In this document: positions 35,395-48,328 of the stretch, in pieces
How the letters are laid out: the number at the start of each line of letters is the position of its first letter
Position numbering within the stretch: the stretch's first letter is position 1
NCBI GenBank assembly: GCA_012932865.1
Contig: SAXG01000028.1
Span: 62,001 to 126,000, forward strand
Length of the DNA stretch: 64,000 nucleotides
Source of the DNA: Amylostereum areolatum
Lineage: Eukaryota; Basidiomycota; Agaricomycetes; Russulales; Stereaceae
Direction of reading: 5' to 3'
Program-made: the position numbers and the translations under genes
Notes under the pieces: generated by a model
Told to the model about the DNA's origin: nothing
What the model saw: the letters and a program-made list of their open reading frames with translations, nothing else
Database searches by the model: none

Positions 35395-37134
35395 CTATAC
35401 CCTTTCCACCGTGTCGTTCGAGTCCGTCGTTCGCCCTCCCCGCGCCACGCCCCAAGACACGGTCTTTGGCGCATTTCCACTGCCAGAATTTCCGACGATG
35501 TCGCTGTCGTACCGGTCCGGGAACAGGATCGCCTCGCGCATGTGGAGGAACAGGCGCGAGCCAAGGATAGAGGGAAGCGCGCCGGACCATCTAGAGGAGA
35601 GGGAGCACAGAGCGATGAGAACCCGAGGATAGCGCTGTGAAAGGGTTGGGGCGTACGGGACGACGATGTTGATGTATCGATTGTAGTGCGACCAGATAAC
35701 GGTGTTGATGATGAGTTCGACGAAAATCCTGTGCCGTCGTTAGTAATGATTTTCTGGTCTGGGCAGCAGAGAAGGGTGTAGAACGGACCCGATGAAATAG
35801 ATGAGGCTTGTAGTGGTACGCGATCCGTACCGTCAGACGTACAACCACCGGAAATGTACATTCGACAACGCACCTGTCCCTCGCAAAGACCTTCACGAGC
35901 TTGGACGTGTCTGCCGTCACCGCATCTTCCAGCGCCGTTCGGGGTCGCCCTCGCCTCAGACGATCGAGAAGGTCCTCGCCCCACGCCTTCCACACCACGA
36001 GCAAGCACAGGACCGGCTCGAACACCAGCGCGGGGAGCCAGAACAGTGCCGAGATGGAGAAGATGCCGGAATAGTAGCACCCCGTCGAGGTTGACACCAC
36101 CGGCAGTTCTATTGCAAGGTGCGTGCGTGGTGAGAGATCGGGTGAGTGAGACGATGGTGTAATGGATACCGGAGATGTGGGCGAGCGTTATTCCGAGGAA
36201 GACGGCCATGACGACGACCTCTACGGCGCAGCAGGAGGCGAGGAAATATCGCATCTTCTTGCTTTTCTCATAGAGCGCGTACACCTGGACAGCGCGCGAG
36301 GTTGAGAATGAATGCGCGTACAAAACATGAACTGCCTCACCCGAAGCTGGAGGATAGCTATGATACAGCGCGTAGGCGGTGAGAAACTGCTGGTGGAGAG
36401 AACCTCGAGCGCTCACCTTGCACGCACAGGGTCGAGACCAGAATGACGACGTCGTCTATGCTGAGGTAAATGATGCAGCTGTCGGAGCATCGTGAGTCAC
36501 TGAGTACGGCGCGCGAGAACTCTGAAACTGCACGGACATCTTGCGACCTTTTGGTCAGACGCGAGCAGATAAAAGAGGAGAGTTGTTACGTACTTTCGAT
36601 GATGTGATTCCACTAGGAGCGAAAGGGACTGGGGGACGATGCGTTCAACGCCCCAGTCTGCATGCGGATATGCCGAAGAGACGCACCGAGATCCAGGGAC
36701 AACCATATGAGGGGAAAGAATCTGTTCTGCTCATCTCCATTAGTTCACGGCAAGGGTCGATTCCACAGGAACGTACGAAGACATAAAGCCAGAACGTCCA
36801 CGGTCGCTTGCTCTGTTTCCAAACAACCTCGACCTGAAAAGATGTATCGATGTTGAGAAATTGGTGATGGGTCGGTGAAAGAACGCACCTCGACATCCAG
36901 TGTGATGACTAAGTGCAACACAACGGTTAGTACTTAGATCGACTCGGATGCGAAGTGTGCTTGAGTCGGGGACCCCGCCGACGCACAATGATCGTAGGCA
37001 AGCAGCCCGAGAGCGCCAGCGCGGGACTGTTTGCCAATGTCCACTGTCGCAGGAGTTAGAAAGCAATCGGATTTACATAGCGAAGTCGACTCACGAGCTT
37101 GGATGTAGGAAACGGGGAGTTTGAAGGGCGACAT
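35395..37134 (-). CDS. DUF6533-type seven-helix membrane protein
   Basis: The start is ATG 37134 and the stop at 35395-35397, with about ten exons. Splicing rebuilds the DUF6533 signature: GLLAYDHFITLDVEVEVVW, then KRPWTFWLYVFNRFFPLIW. Further helices include CIIYLSIDDVVILVSTL, QLRVYALYEKSKKMRYFLAS, VVVMAVFLGITLAHISG, FSISALFWLPALVFEPVLC and FVELIINTVIWSHYN. The LCSLSSRWSGALPSILGSRL and HMREAIL segments match the SRLILNLRE-type motif common near the end of the family. The family is greatly expanded in mushrooms and has no assigned function; a receptor-like role is often guessed. All exon phases I checked were consistent. Confidence 0.8.
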
Positions 37135-39456
37135 GGGAAGGTGTAGGGGAACCCATTAATGCCTCAGACGATGTTTATATAGCGACAGAGCTGACGACGC
37201 TTATGATGGGTCCTATTGAGGTCTACAGGAAGAAATCTTCCCAGAGACCAGGGGGGGCGCTGGTTAACGTCTGGTTGTGGGTAGGCGGGAATGCCACCAT
37301 CACGTACAACTGTCGGGTCCTGTCTCAAACATAGCATCGCAGAGCTAGTTTGACCGGGACCGATGGAAGGTTCGATGAGGGGAACGACACCTTTGAGGAC
37401 TTGGCAGAGCATAGTGATATTCGATGCGTCCATGTGGCGGTCTTGATGATCGTTTGGCAAGCAGTAAGTAAGTACGATCAAGGTTCCACCACTGGCATTG
37501 CTCGATGATATATGATGAGCAATCGTAACGGAGTATGTACTTGAAGCTTGAAGCTTGACGTCTCGACCCGCATGAGTTCTTCAACCGAGTAGTCTGAGAC
37601 CCATATTCAGCGTGATCGAGTACTCATCCCGAGAGTGTTCTCATGTACAGCTCGATTCGAGAAATGGGACGCAGCGGCACGCATTGCCAACTAGAACTTG
37701 TGGGGGAGGGCAACGCCCACGAGAGAAAGTGATGCACGTGACTTTTCCCGTAGCCGTGGGACTTGACCCAACGCGAGCCGCTCGAAAGGCAAGCCGTTTG
37801 GGACCTGGCCACAAAACCCTGCATCATGTAAAGTACGCAGTGTGACCCAGAATGTCCTTCTCTTGAAGTTCTTGGTTGCATAATGTGGAGGAAGTGGCTA
37901 GATAAAAAAATATCGTCTGATCTTTGCCTCACCTAGGTGTATAACTTGGTACATACATCAATTTTGCGAAATATTTTACCAAGAACTTTTTCCTATACAC
38001 CAAAAGCCTCCGATCGCACTGATGTTTCTTCTGTATGTGTGTTGTTGCGGTCCCAAACGACCAGGCTTGTCCTGCGCACCAGAAAGCAGCGGACGGAGTG
38101 CGGACCGGAGTCGGAATTCAACCCGATTGGCCAAAAAGCGGTCACGTGCATAGACGACCTCACGGTGAACCCGCCGTGAACGAGCGCGGGCGTTGGCGAC
38201 GAGGTGGTTCCGACAGTCCATGCATCGCGGAAACAGAAAGCTGTTATATAGATATGTTTTTAATGTGCACATTCATGTCAGCAGTATGCTACGGTGCTAG
38301 GTGTAGGCGCAGAAAAGTGACTATGCTGCAGAAAGTGGGCAGCCAGGTCCAGGATATCATTGCATCGGACACGATGGCCGCTGCATCGGTGTCGAACACG
38401 GCAGTGTAAAATAACCCTCATCATACATCAATGAAGCTAGAGCATGCAGACAGCCTCAGCTCACTGAGAATGTGCACATCTCAGGCTCACTGTATACTAC
38501 TAAGATAACAGATAAGCATGCTTGGGATGCCATCAGTCCCAGATCATATTTCCAACAGCTATTTACATGGGGAATACGTTCAGGGTTGCTTACGCTTATG
38601 ATTCCGTCCTCAAACAAGTGTCGTTGTTGACGATACACCGTCCAAGGTGCTGAGGAAGGGTTGGGTCAAGGCGAAGTGGAATTTGGCGGGTGGGAAAGTT
38701 ATGTAAGCTGAGCACATTCTCTAGCGGCATTGCCCCCCCCCACTAGAAGTGATGTAAGTTGGCGGCGGTCTGATGTGTACTTACTATTCTTCGTGCAGTG
38801 AGCCGACTCAGAGATGAGGAATCATCGACCATCGACCATCGCCTAAGTCTACTGTATGTCGAATATCGAGCTTTGTTGCTGCATGGATGGTGGCGAAACA
38901 GGATGGTGGCGGCTGCCAGGTATCGGCGCGTGGTGACCGGTGACGGGCCTGACGGTGGCGGCTGTGCTTGGGCGGCTAATAGCATTCGTAATGTCAGTGG
39001 CGGAAAACGCCGTGAACATCGAGCTCATCGTCCGCAACAGCGACGACGACGTGCCCGGCATCTCTGTCCTCTTCCCTTCCCGCACACGACACCTGACGAC
39101 ATCGTCCCTTTTGTCACTTACCGACGACCCTTCGGCCTCCGTTGAGACACCAGCGTAACCACGCGCGAAATAAAAGGCCGTCGGCGGTTCTTGTTCTTCT
39201 TGCTTTGTCCCCTCCCTCTCTCCCTCTCCTCGATGTGATCGTACTTATGCCCCGCCGACGAGGACAAGCCCTATAACATGGGCTGTGCTTGTCACAGAGG
39301 TACGCCGGCCGTGTGACACGGCCGACATCCATTGTGGCAAAGTGATGTTATTTAAACAAAGCGCGACGGTGGCTTGCCGAGTACTCTCCTTCTCTCTTCC
39401 CACCACCATCTCCCCATACGCCCCAACCCTTCAAATCATTAAAGCAATCTTGTCCC
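37135..39456. other. 2.3 kb gene-poor stretch
   Basis: Only short frames without domains are present. The segment 38220-38760 is less GC-rich than its surroundings. A short imperfect heptamer repeat (gaagctt) occurs at about 37541-37558. I see no RNA gene or mobile-element protein. Confidence 0.5.
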
Positions 39457-42144
39457 ATGGACATCGCGGGATCTTTCCTCGCGACGCTCGTCGTGGGCGC
39501 CGGGATGGGCATGGGCGCCTTCGCTCTCACCCGTCGCATTGCCCCTCTCCCTCGTTCAACGTATGTGGCCCACAATCTCTAAAGCGTTTCGTGTCGAGTC
39601 TGATCCCTTACGCTCTCCGCACTTCTCTCGACATCCTCGCCTGATAGCCGCCAACCGCTGCCTGCTCAGTCTACCTTGTCGACACCGCCGCAGGACAATG
39701 ACGATGTATGTCCAAGCACTTCGCCTTTCAATGTGTTTCTCACCTCCCCAACAGGAGATAGCCGATCCTGAACCCGGAACGACGAAGAGGAAGCTTGCCT
39801 CTGGGAGTATGAACGACGCGTACGCTGTGAGTGGCCATACGTTATTCCCTCGACTTCCCTCCTTAGTTCATCTCTGTAGACACCATCGCGTGGCGAGACC
39901 CGCAAACGTTTCAAACCAACCGTGGCGTCTCTTTGTTTGCCAGAACCCGCCATCGTACGCTTTCTTGTCACGTTCTTTGAGGGTGTGTAGTCAATGCCAC
40001 CTTTCCACAGAGCGACGATGCAGCGCAAAGCCACCTGCACGCGAGGGCCAGAAATTCTCAACCAACCTCCTCACCTGCACATACCTCCCAACTTTTAACT
40101 CCCCCGTTCACTGATGGCCATGTACGCATCTCTCGTCACGTCCCGAGCCACGACCCTGATATCTCTCGGGGTGGTCTTTCCACAAACAAGATCAGCGAGT
40201 CGAGTACGCCGGCGGCCAGAACTCCCTTTGAGTCGTCTCGGCTTTCGTCCAGTAATCAGATCGAATATGTGAGTACTTCGGGGCTTCGTTGCTATCTCTA
40301 TCTAATCCGGGTAATTTCAGGATGGTCAATCACTCCGGCATCCAACCTCCTCCCCAGACCTCTGGGCCTCCGCAACGGGAATTTCCCGCAAGCGTAAGAA
40401 CCGTGCCGATGGCATTGTGGATGAACGTACTACAATCTCCGTATGTCCTGTCTCTGATATACCCCAGTCAATACTCATACTCATGTCCACAGGAGTCAGA
40501 CGAATCCGACTCAGAAGATGGGCGCCGAAACAAACGATTCAAATACTCGCCTCCTTCTACTCGCCATTCATACTCGCATGTCGGGTCACCGTCTCCATCC
40601 TATTGTCCGCCATCACCTACCTTTTTCCCGCGTATAAACGATGTGGGAGTGGGACAGCTACACCAACGTGCCATGCCTCGATTTGGCTTTTCACCCAGGG
40701 CTTCACGGGCTGCTCATAGTCCCATCGCAGGTCCTTCTATATCGTCCAATGCTCCTTTTGCCCAAGCACCCTATGGCACCAACGTATCAACCCGTCATAC
40801 ACCTTATAGTTGGTCGATTAAACCCCCGTCCCCCCTGCGGCTCGATCTTCCTAACCTCCAGTCCGCGGAGTCTTTCTCCTATCCTTTGGGCTATCCATAC
40901 TCCTTACGTCCGACGACCCCAACTTTCGGAGCAGTGAGCCTTGGCCAAACTGCCTCCTACAGCCTACCACGACCGACGCCTCCAACGGAAACATCTGTCT
41001 TCCCCGCTATGCACTCACTGGGACCTGCGTCGGCGTTGGACACATTCCGGATCTACTCACCTACAAATGTGGTTGACCAATATTATACCGATGGACAGGG
41101 CTCGTCCACTTCTCTCCCAGCCCTCTCCAGCCTCAACCTTCCGCGTCCCACTCCTACGCCAGAATATCATCACGCTCCCTTGGTGGACCATGGTACGACC
41201 GAATGCATAGATCAGTTTAGCTTTGCAGAGAGCCGCTCTAGTCGTCCAGAAGACCATCTCTCCCCAACGCCGTACGCCACTCCATACTATGTACGTTTTC
41301 GCTTCCTACCTGCAGTATATTTGCTGATTCTCGCCTTTGTTTTTACCAGACATACGCACCTGTCAGGGCCCCATCGCCACGTTGGGTTGAGGACAGTTTC
41401 AGCGCGCGCTTCCCAATGCATCCTGAGGGTGTTCAGCTCAAGTTGCCGCCGCCTATGCAGTCCGAGCAGATGCAGCCGACCAGTCCCATCTTCGGCTTCA
41501 CCTCCCCTCCCGTCGTCTCCGGGACTCTAGAAAGTCCTCTCGGGCTGCATCCCGCCTCGTCTTCGCCCATTGGCACCGCTTCCGCCGGTACCCCATCGCA
41601 CTCTTCAGGCCACGCATCCTTTCGCCCGGTGCAGGCTTCGGACCATGTGGATTGGATTGGCGACCACGATAGCGACATGACATTCCACGATGGTTCAGAC
41701 AGGTCCTCATTCGACGACATGAACGTTGCCCCGTACCCATCCTCCTCCTCTGGCTCCTCATCGGGCTTCCAGCCTTCTTCTGCGCCCTCCGCCACGGGCC
41801 CACCAGCCGTGGCCTCGCAGGGGCAGGAAAACGGGGCCGCTGATCGCGTCAACGCGTGGCTTCAAACGCAGCAGCTGCTCGGCGTCGAGGTGTCGGACGA
41901 GGTGCTTCAGCTGAGGTGGGAGCAGGAGGAATACTTCGAAGCTAACCATACCGCGATATCCACCGTGTCGGGCACGGAGAGCGAGTGCATCACGGTTGCT
42001 GAGACGGAGGACGAAGAGGTGGATGAGCTTATGAGCGATGAAGAGGAGGAGCAGGAAGTCGATCAGGGTACACCTCCGGCTGCGTATGTCCCGCCTACTC
42101 TCCCAGTCCTGCCTCCGCCCCCGAGGATCATCAGGAGGGTATAA
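39457..42144 (+). CDS. Ser/Pro-rich disordered protein with N-terminal membrane helix
   Basis: Exons are 39457-39560, 39648-39705, 39755-39826, 39880-39954, 40011-40268, 40321-40440, 40493-41290 and 41350-42144. All phases fit and the total is 759 residues. Residues 3-25 are hydrophobic and Gly-rich (AGSFLATLVVGAGMGMGAFA), a possible single anchor. The remainder is low-complexity and rich in Ser, Pro, Thr and Tyr, with basic patches (KRKLAS, RKRKNRAD, RRNKRFKY). Near the C-terminus there is a helical stretch (DRVNAWLQTQQLLGVEVS) and an acidic run (DELMSDEEEEQEV), then a proline-rich end. I do not recognise the family. It could equally be a nuclear regulator whose first exon is mis-assigned. 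Confidence 0.65.
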
Positions 42145-42780
42145 CTTTGTCACCGCCTTAGTTTCCGCCGCCGCCAACACCACCACCACCACCACCACCA
42201 CCACCATCACGTCCGCCTCCGTCTCCATCGCCAATATCTCTGCATCTCCTCCATCGTGATTTACAACAAGGTTCCCATTACAACAAAAGGATCTATAAAC
42301 GGCATCAATCTCAGGCTCTGCTCTGCAGCCTACTGTACGACTCGGCATACTTTATACCTCCCATTTTATACCCTTCACTTTTTTCTCGGCATTTTGGAAT
42401 CCTGGCTTGTCCCAATCCTGGTCCCCTACGACCTGGGTCATCTTTGCATCTTTCCAAAGGACTATTCCCGCATCTCTACTCTCTTGCTTCGGTCTTCTGT
42501 CTCAGTCTTGTAGCGTTATCCTTTCTTTCTTGTCCGGCTTTTGTGTAACCTTCTCCTCGGTTTCGTTTCGTTAATAAAAGTGTCCCTAACCCTTTCTGTG
42601 GCGCCTTTGTGGACACAGCACTCAGTGGGGAGTAGTGGGCATCCGGTGGTTGCGAATCCGTGTAACGAACGCGTGACGTCACGCGTTTGACGCCGCGTCA
42701 AGCGCCGTCAACGCTCAAAAACCCGTCGCCCCAGGTTTTCCTTTTCCTTCCCAACTACTTTCTCATACTTTCTCACCACG
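42145..42780. repeat. Spacer with a CAC trinucleotide repeat
   Basis: Just past the stop codon, about 42177-42209, is a run of ccaccacc... (roughly ten CAC units) that is probably 3' UTR microsatellite. The rest is spacer and promoter of the next gene; an AATAAA-like string (gttaataaaagtg) occurs near 42570. Confidence 0.6.
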
Positions 42781-43960
42781 ATGCCCTCGACCCCAACCAA
42801 TCCCAACCTCCCTCCCGTCCCCGATGGCTTTCTTCGTGTCAACGACCATCCCGTCGAGCTCTGGTCGAAGGTCGCCTTCGACCATGTCGATCGCCTCCAA
42901 AAAGACGAGCGCAACAGAGATCCGGAAGAGCACGGGCACGTTCTTATATCTTGCGCGCCTTCGTCACATTTTTTACTGACCTTGTGTCTTTAGGCTGTAT
43001 ATCTACAACGACTACTTCGGATATGCGTGCTGCGACCTCGTGCGTAAACTGTTTGTGTCTCGCCTTCGGTAGCATCCAGCGCTGACGCGACCTCTTCAGC
43101 TGAAGAAGGAGATGCTTGCCATTGGCAAGAAGATCGCGAGCAAAACTGACAAGCTCACGCTCGAGACCTTTCAGCGCCTCGAGGCGCTCACGCTCTACAT
43201 GGCGAACAGCAACGCGACCGACGTCTTCCACAGTGAGGTTCCCTTCCCCGTCGCCCCTCCTTGGAGCATACTGACACGGGAGAACAGCCATAGACGACCC
43301 CGAGCTCGCCGAAGCGATCTACACCGCGTACGGCTCGCTTTGGATGACGTACCTACTTACGCTCGAGAGCGCGGCCAAGCCCGACAAGCTCAGCCCCACG
43401 CATCCGGTCGCGATCCTCAACCTGGAAAACGCGGTGCGCACGAGCTGTAAAGGTGCATATACCCGCTTTATTTGCTCTTGTCGTCGGGCAAGGCTGAGAC
43501 GCGTGTTTGTCTCCGCGCAGTGGCGACCATGTTCAATGGCATCGGGTTCGCGAAGGATGCGGATGACCTCGAAGGCGCGATGCTACGGGTGCTCGAGCGC
43601 AACGATATGGACGGCACGCCGAAGGAGAAGATCTTCCTTGGCTCTTCCTCCTCCGATTCGGATGAAGATGAAAACGCTGACGACGAGGAAGAAGAGGAAA
43701 GACGCCGTCAGCCGCCGCAGAAAAGGACGCGCGTCGCGTCGGGCGCGGACGACGCAGACGTGCGCGCGGCGGCCAAGTCGTGGAAGGCGAGCGCGGCGAT
43801 GAAGGCGCTTCGCGAGGCGGAGGGCCCGTTCGAGCACGGTGGGCGCCCGTGGGACATCACCAAGTGGACCAAGGCGCAACTGGCGAAGGAGAAGGAGCGC
43901 AGCCGCGCGTTCGGAGGATTCGATTCCGACGAGGACGACGAGGGCGGGTTTATGTTTTGA
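42781..43960 (+). CDS. Hypothetical protein with acidic C-terminal half
   Basis: Exons are 42781-42935, 42994-43039, 43100-43232, 43288-43452 and 43521-43960, giving 312 residues. The first half is helical (FLRVNDHPVELWSKVAF, LYIYNDYFGYACCDLLKKEM, LAEAIYTAYGSLWMTYLLTL). The second half has a Ser/Asp/Glu run (SSSSDSDEDENADDEEEEE) and a basic stretch (PPQKRTRVAS), and ends in an Asp-rich tail (GGFDSDEDDEGGFMF). The layout suggests a nuclear protein, but I do not recognise the family. The first intron begins GCACGT: only a GC-AG intron keeps the frame, and no GT donor fits. Confidence 0.7.
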
Positions 43961-44341
43961 ATCTTGAAATGATGGTCAGTCGCTGTTGCGCGCGCGCATG
44001 TCGCCTCTTTTACTCCTCACGGTCGAGTCATAACGTGTCTTCTCTCGTTGTTCTCGCAGCGTCCGCCGTTGCCATTTGCTGTCCTTACCTATTGCTATAT
44101 CTTGTTGCTCCCCCCTTAGTTTCCCATCATACTTAGCATATATATGCTTGGTCAGATACACACTACTAATATGCTGTACAACATCCGGGCCATCGTAGCT
44201 GCTCGTCTATCGGCTGCCTTTTTGTCGCACCAATGCTTATTGTTCTTTAGCATATGTAGATATGCTTGCTCTCTACATGCTACACCGTCGGTTATTCAGA
44301 TTCGTTGCTCACAGAATCAAAGTCATACTCTCCCCGAGTCT
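43961..44341. other. Convergent spacer
   Basis: It lies between the 3' ends of the acidic-tailed protein gene and the minus-strand oxygenase gene. It is AT-richer than average, with no gene recognised. Confidence 0.5.
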
Positions 44342-45795
44342 TCAGTTCCACGCCCGAGTCCCGCCTTGTGCCACCATCTTCGCTCTTACCTCGTCCGCCG
44401 ACGGATACGTTGTCCTCTCTCCCGCTTTCCCTACACGCACGATCATGCACATGTCCCCATACGCATACGAAAGATGGGACTCGTTCCCGTACGCCACGTA
44501 CTCGCGCGTATGCCGGTTCAGGCTGTTGTTCGCCTTCGTCATCCATTTCACTTCCTCATCCGGCCTCCCATATCTCTGATACACCATGATACCGCCATGT
44601 TTGTGCACGTAGCCCGCGAAGGATCCTTCTTCCATGTAATTGAAGTCGACAGGCTTGTCCATGAGGGTCTTGTCCGCGCCTGAGCCCCACATGCGCTCGC
44701 GTTTGTAAAAGAGGTATATGGTCGGCTCGAAACCATGGGTGGAGAAGACGCGCCAGAGGACAGCATCGCTGCCTTTGAGAAGCTGGGGAACGTGGGATAT
44801 CGACTCGGAGAATGGGTAGACGTGATGCAGGCCGAATCCGATGGCACCACCGTCGGGGAGGAACGAGGGTATGGTAAGGAGAGCTTCGAAGGTAGAACGA
44901 ATCGTGGCTCCGTTCGAGGCGAGGGAATGAGGTATGGCCATGAGGGTAGGTGAAGATGTGGCAGGGCCCTCCTCCTGGTCCTCCTTTTTCTTCATGTCGC
45001 CAAAGTACAAGTTGTACGTGAGGGTGACACGTTGTCCGGAAGTGACGGGAAGGACCTCGTGCTCGACGTCGCTAAAGAAGGACGCGAACGCGATGGACTG
45101 CGAGTCTTGATCACCAACAGCTTGGGCAGAGTCGAACGTCCACTCGTTTCCGGCGTGGCGGAAGACAAGGTCGCCGCCTTTGTGTTGGGTGGGAAAGACG
45201 AGGACGAGGGAGCCGAACATGGACTCGTTGCGTGGGGTGTCGACGTGCGCCTTGAAGAAAGACCCTTCGCCTGGAGGGAAAAATCAGAATATGAAAAAGA
45301 CTGCTGTGGTGTGTATCGGACGCACCGTAGACGTTAAGCTTGTAGAGCTCGACTTCGATTGGGCGGTTAGACTCGGTGCCTTCTAGAAGGTATCCTCGGA
45401 CGATGTTGATCAGGTCCGTGCGCTCGGGAACGAGTGGCGTGGAGAACACGTTGGCGTCCATCTTGCCTGCCTTTCGGTACGCCTCGTCCAAGACATCCTC
45501 GGCGCCGCGGCCAAACGTCGCGGGCTGGCAGGCGGTGGCAAGCGCGAGCAGTTCTTTGGGAGAGGCTTGTGCGAGATTGACGTGTCTGCAACGTTTAGGA
45601 AGGTCAGCACGAAAAAATATATAAGTAACATGGCGATACAGACCTCGAGTCGGCCCCGTTGCCGTACCAGAGATTGAACATGTCGAGGGGAAGAGGCAGT
45701 GTTCCGGAGACATAGGGCGGTTTGTCGGTGATGGACTCCACGAAAGAACGCTCGGCTTCGGTGAGTTCAGGATTGGCTTCAGGCTGAGGTTCCAT
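44342..45795 (-). CDS. 2-oxoglutarate/Fe(II)-dependent oxygenase (prolyl hydroxylase-like)
   Basis: Exons are 45795-45644, 45585-45326 and 45270-44342, with phases giving 446 residues. The iron-binding facial triad is visible: H146 and D148 in GSFFKAHVDTPRN and H208 in SDVEHEVLPV. The 2-oxoglutarate-binding Arg is R218 in GQRVTLTYNLYF. A GSLVLVFPTQHKGGDLVFRH core lies between. There is no signal peptide. The fold is that of the prolyl 4-hydroxylase-like dioxygenases found in many copies in Agaricomycetes; the substrate is unknown. Another in-frame ATG lies 24 codons upstream, but 45795 gives a more typical start. Confidence 0.85.
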
Positions 45796-47120
45796 GATCG
45801 TGGTGTCGGTTGTTGTTTCTGGGGCGAGGAGAGAACGGTGATGTTGGGTGCAGACATCGATCATCCACGACTTTATAGTCTTCGAGCGAGAGCAGGGACA
45901 GACGCGTGAATATGACATGAGGTGTTCAATCTGCACACAGGAGTCATAGTGTGGGTGAGAAAAACACTAGCCGGACAGACACACGTCGAGAAGCGTACCA
46001 TGGTGCGTTCTTCGATCGCCATGATCGCCAAAAACGCGTAAGCTGGGCCCCGCATTCTCGTCGAAACGACCGTCCAGTTACGTCAAATCTAAGGCCAGCA
46101 CATCCCATGCTCACGCAAGTCATGTTCAAGAAAGTGTGAGTTCGGAAGCCGCGGGGAAAGGTATAAGGTGTCGTCTTGGGCCACGTTCAATCGTTCACTA
46201 TGTCCTTGACTGATTTTGTTAGTCAAATACTACGATCGTTTACGCAGGACGGGTCTGACTCACTGTCATCAATGATCGGTAAATACTCGCCACGCGAGGG
46301 AGGTGGAGTTGGAGATTGTCTCGTCGTGGCTTTTGTTTAAGGTTTGTCGGTTGATCCTACTGACTCGGCATGGTTGAGATCCCGGGCGACGACACTGGAG
46401 AGCGAGCGCCAGTAAACGAGATGGAATTGAGGTGGAAACAGGGTGAAAGCCTGGAAGTGGAAAGGGATTGAAGCAAGATTGCGTGAAGTGACATTCGGGA
46501 AATGTATGATGACTTGGGTGAACGGAAGATCCCGGACTCGCTGGTGTTTGAGTCCGTGTTACGGTGACCGTTCTCTCTCCTTGTCATCTCCTCGCGCTAT
46601 TATGCACCTCCAAAGACATCAAGTGGTATTGAAAGGGAACCCACACAGTCGATCTCTGTTGTATTCAGGCCAACCCGAAATCCACGAGCAGTATCGTTGC
46701 TATACTTCTTCAACACGCTTCCCCGCTACCATGAAATTCTTGCTCGCATACGAGCTGGCGGAATATGCGGAAGGGACTTAGGGGGAGGACACTCGCGGAA
46801 AGACGATGGTTATGGTGTGCACTAATAGAATCTCTGCCAGTGGAATGTCTAATATCCACAACTTCTACATTTCCAGATTACATCCATCCATCGAGGTTCT
46901 CTACGAGCTTGCAATGGCATCGAAGTGCAAAAAGCATGCCTACGTGTGTAGTGGACCTCCTCCGGACGGAATACACGCGGAACGAAAGGCCTCGTCTCTG
47001 GCTCGATATGGAGCTGGTCTTGGAACGCTGCTGAAAGTGTACATAAACCTCAAGGTCGCGGTACGAGGCATCATCCCCATCTCCTTACCCTCGACTTATA
47101 TCGAACCTCAGCTCTGCACA
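45796..47120. other. Intergenic region
   Basis: 1.3 kb with only short frames lacking domains. It includes the divergent promoters of the oxygenase and the first lectin gene. Confidence 0.5.
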
Positions 47121-47722
47121 ATGTCTCTCCCCGTCCCCGGAAAAGCCTATGTCCTCACCAACGTCGCCACCGGCACCGCCCTTGACCTTTCCGACAAAGA
47201 CAACCAGTCAGTCGTAGCATCTACCAAGACCTCGGGCGAGAACCAGCAGGTTTGTTGTCTTTGTCCGCTCTACTCGCGCTCCGTTAGCATATCTAAAGGA
47301 GCGTTGCAGTGGTACTTTGAGGAGAAGGCCGGAGGCGTCGCCATCCACTGCAAGCATCAGGTCAAATATCTCGCGGTCAAAGGCACGCCGAAGAACAGCG
47401 CAGAGATTGTTGCGGAGGACACCCATAACCCGCAGGTTTTCTCTGCTCAGCCCGGTGCTACCGCCGGCACCTTCCAGTACGTATTTAGCATCTGCTAAGT
47501 GCGCTAACATCTGCTCAGTGTTACTCTTGCATCTCCCTTCAGGATTTTGGTCAAGGACACTGTGTTTGTCCTTGACGTTACCCAGAGCAATCCCGCGCCG
47601 GGCACTCCTGTCATCGCCTACAACAACAACAAGACGAACAACCAGCTCTGGACTGCTAGCGCTGGTCGGTATACTGTTTGGAATACCTCCCTCATTCTTG
47701 CCTTCTAGTTGCCAACAAGTGA
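47121..47722 (+). CDS. Ricin-B-type (beta-trefoil) lectin, lectin gene 1
   Basis: Exons are 47121-47249, 47310-47476, 47543-47664 and 47709-47722, giving 143 residues. The repeat pattern of a single beta-trefoil domain is visible: KAYVLTNVATGTALDLS, then QQWYFEEKAGGVAIHC, FVLDVTQSNPAPGTPVIAY and NNQLWTASA, with the recurring Q-W motifs of ricin-B domains. There is no signal peptide and no toxin chain. Mushroom cytosolic lectins of this form bind glycans and are thought to defend against nematodes and insects; here that role is inference from the family. A related gene lies 2 kb downstream. Confidence 0.8.
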
Positions 47723-48328
47723 ATGGTGATCCCTGGGACGAATCCTCTGACCACAGCGGGCTGCGAGGATGGATCTGTAATCTGTATGATTGTCCGAGTC
47801 GAAACCCATGTTTGAACGCAGGAAGAAATTCTTAGTTTATTTGATTGTACACCTTCTGTGGCCCGGGGCCTGGTTGTCTTCGAGACGTCAGTAAGTTACA
47901 TAGAACCAAGGACCGCCTTCCTCAACTTCCAGCACGACGAGCGATGACTGTCTCAACACGTGATCGTTCCACCACTCAGAAGCTCGAGCTCGATAGTCTC
48001 TCGTAGCCAGACTGACTTAAAACAGAAGACAATCGTTCTGGAGCTCGAGCCTCTCGAGTCTCGACCTGACCTCTGCTAAATACTCCACGGTCCCCGCTCC
48101 CTCACGAGAAAGTATTCATTACTTGACTCACTCGCACTGACCCACACACACGCCTCATCCTATAAACTAGTTCCAAAACACAGGCCGTGTCTTGCAGAGA
48201 ACGCCGCGTGATCAGTGATCAGTATCGAGTGACGACGGTGCGTAGCAACCTGTAGCAACACAACTCCGGCGTTTCCTCCACTCACCTACTTATCCATAGG
48301 CTCCTAACATTCAGGATTCAAGCTCACC
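47723..48328. other. Spacer
   Basis: No gene was recognised. Near 47981-48060 there are several copies of a ctcgag/gagctcgag string in both orientations. Confidence 0.45.
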
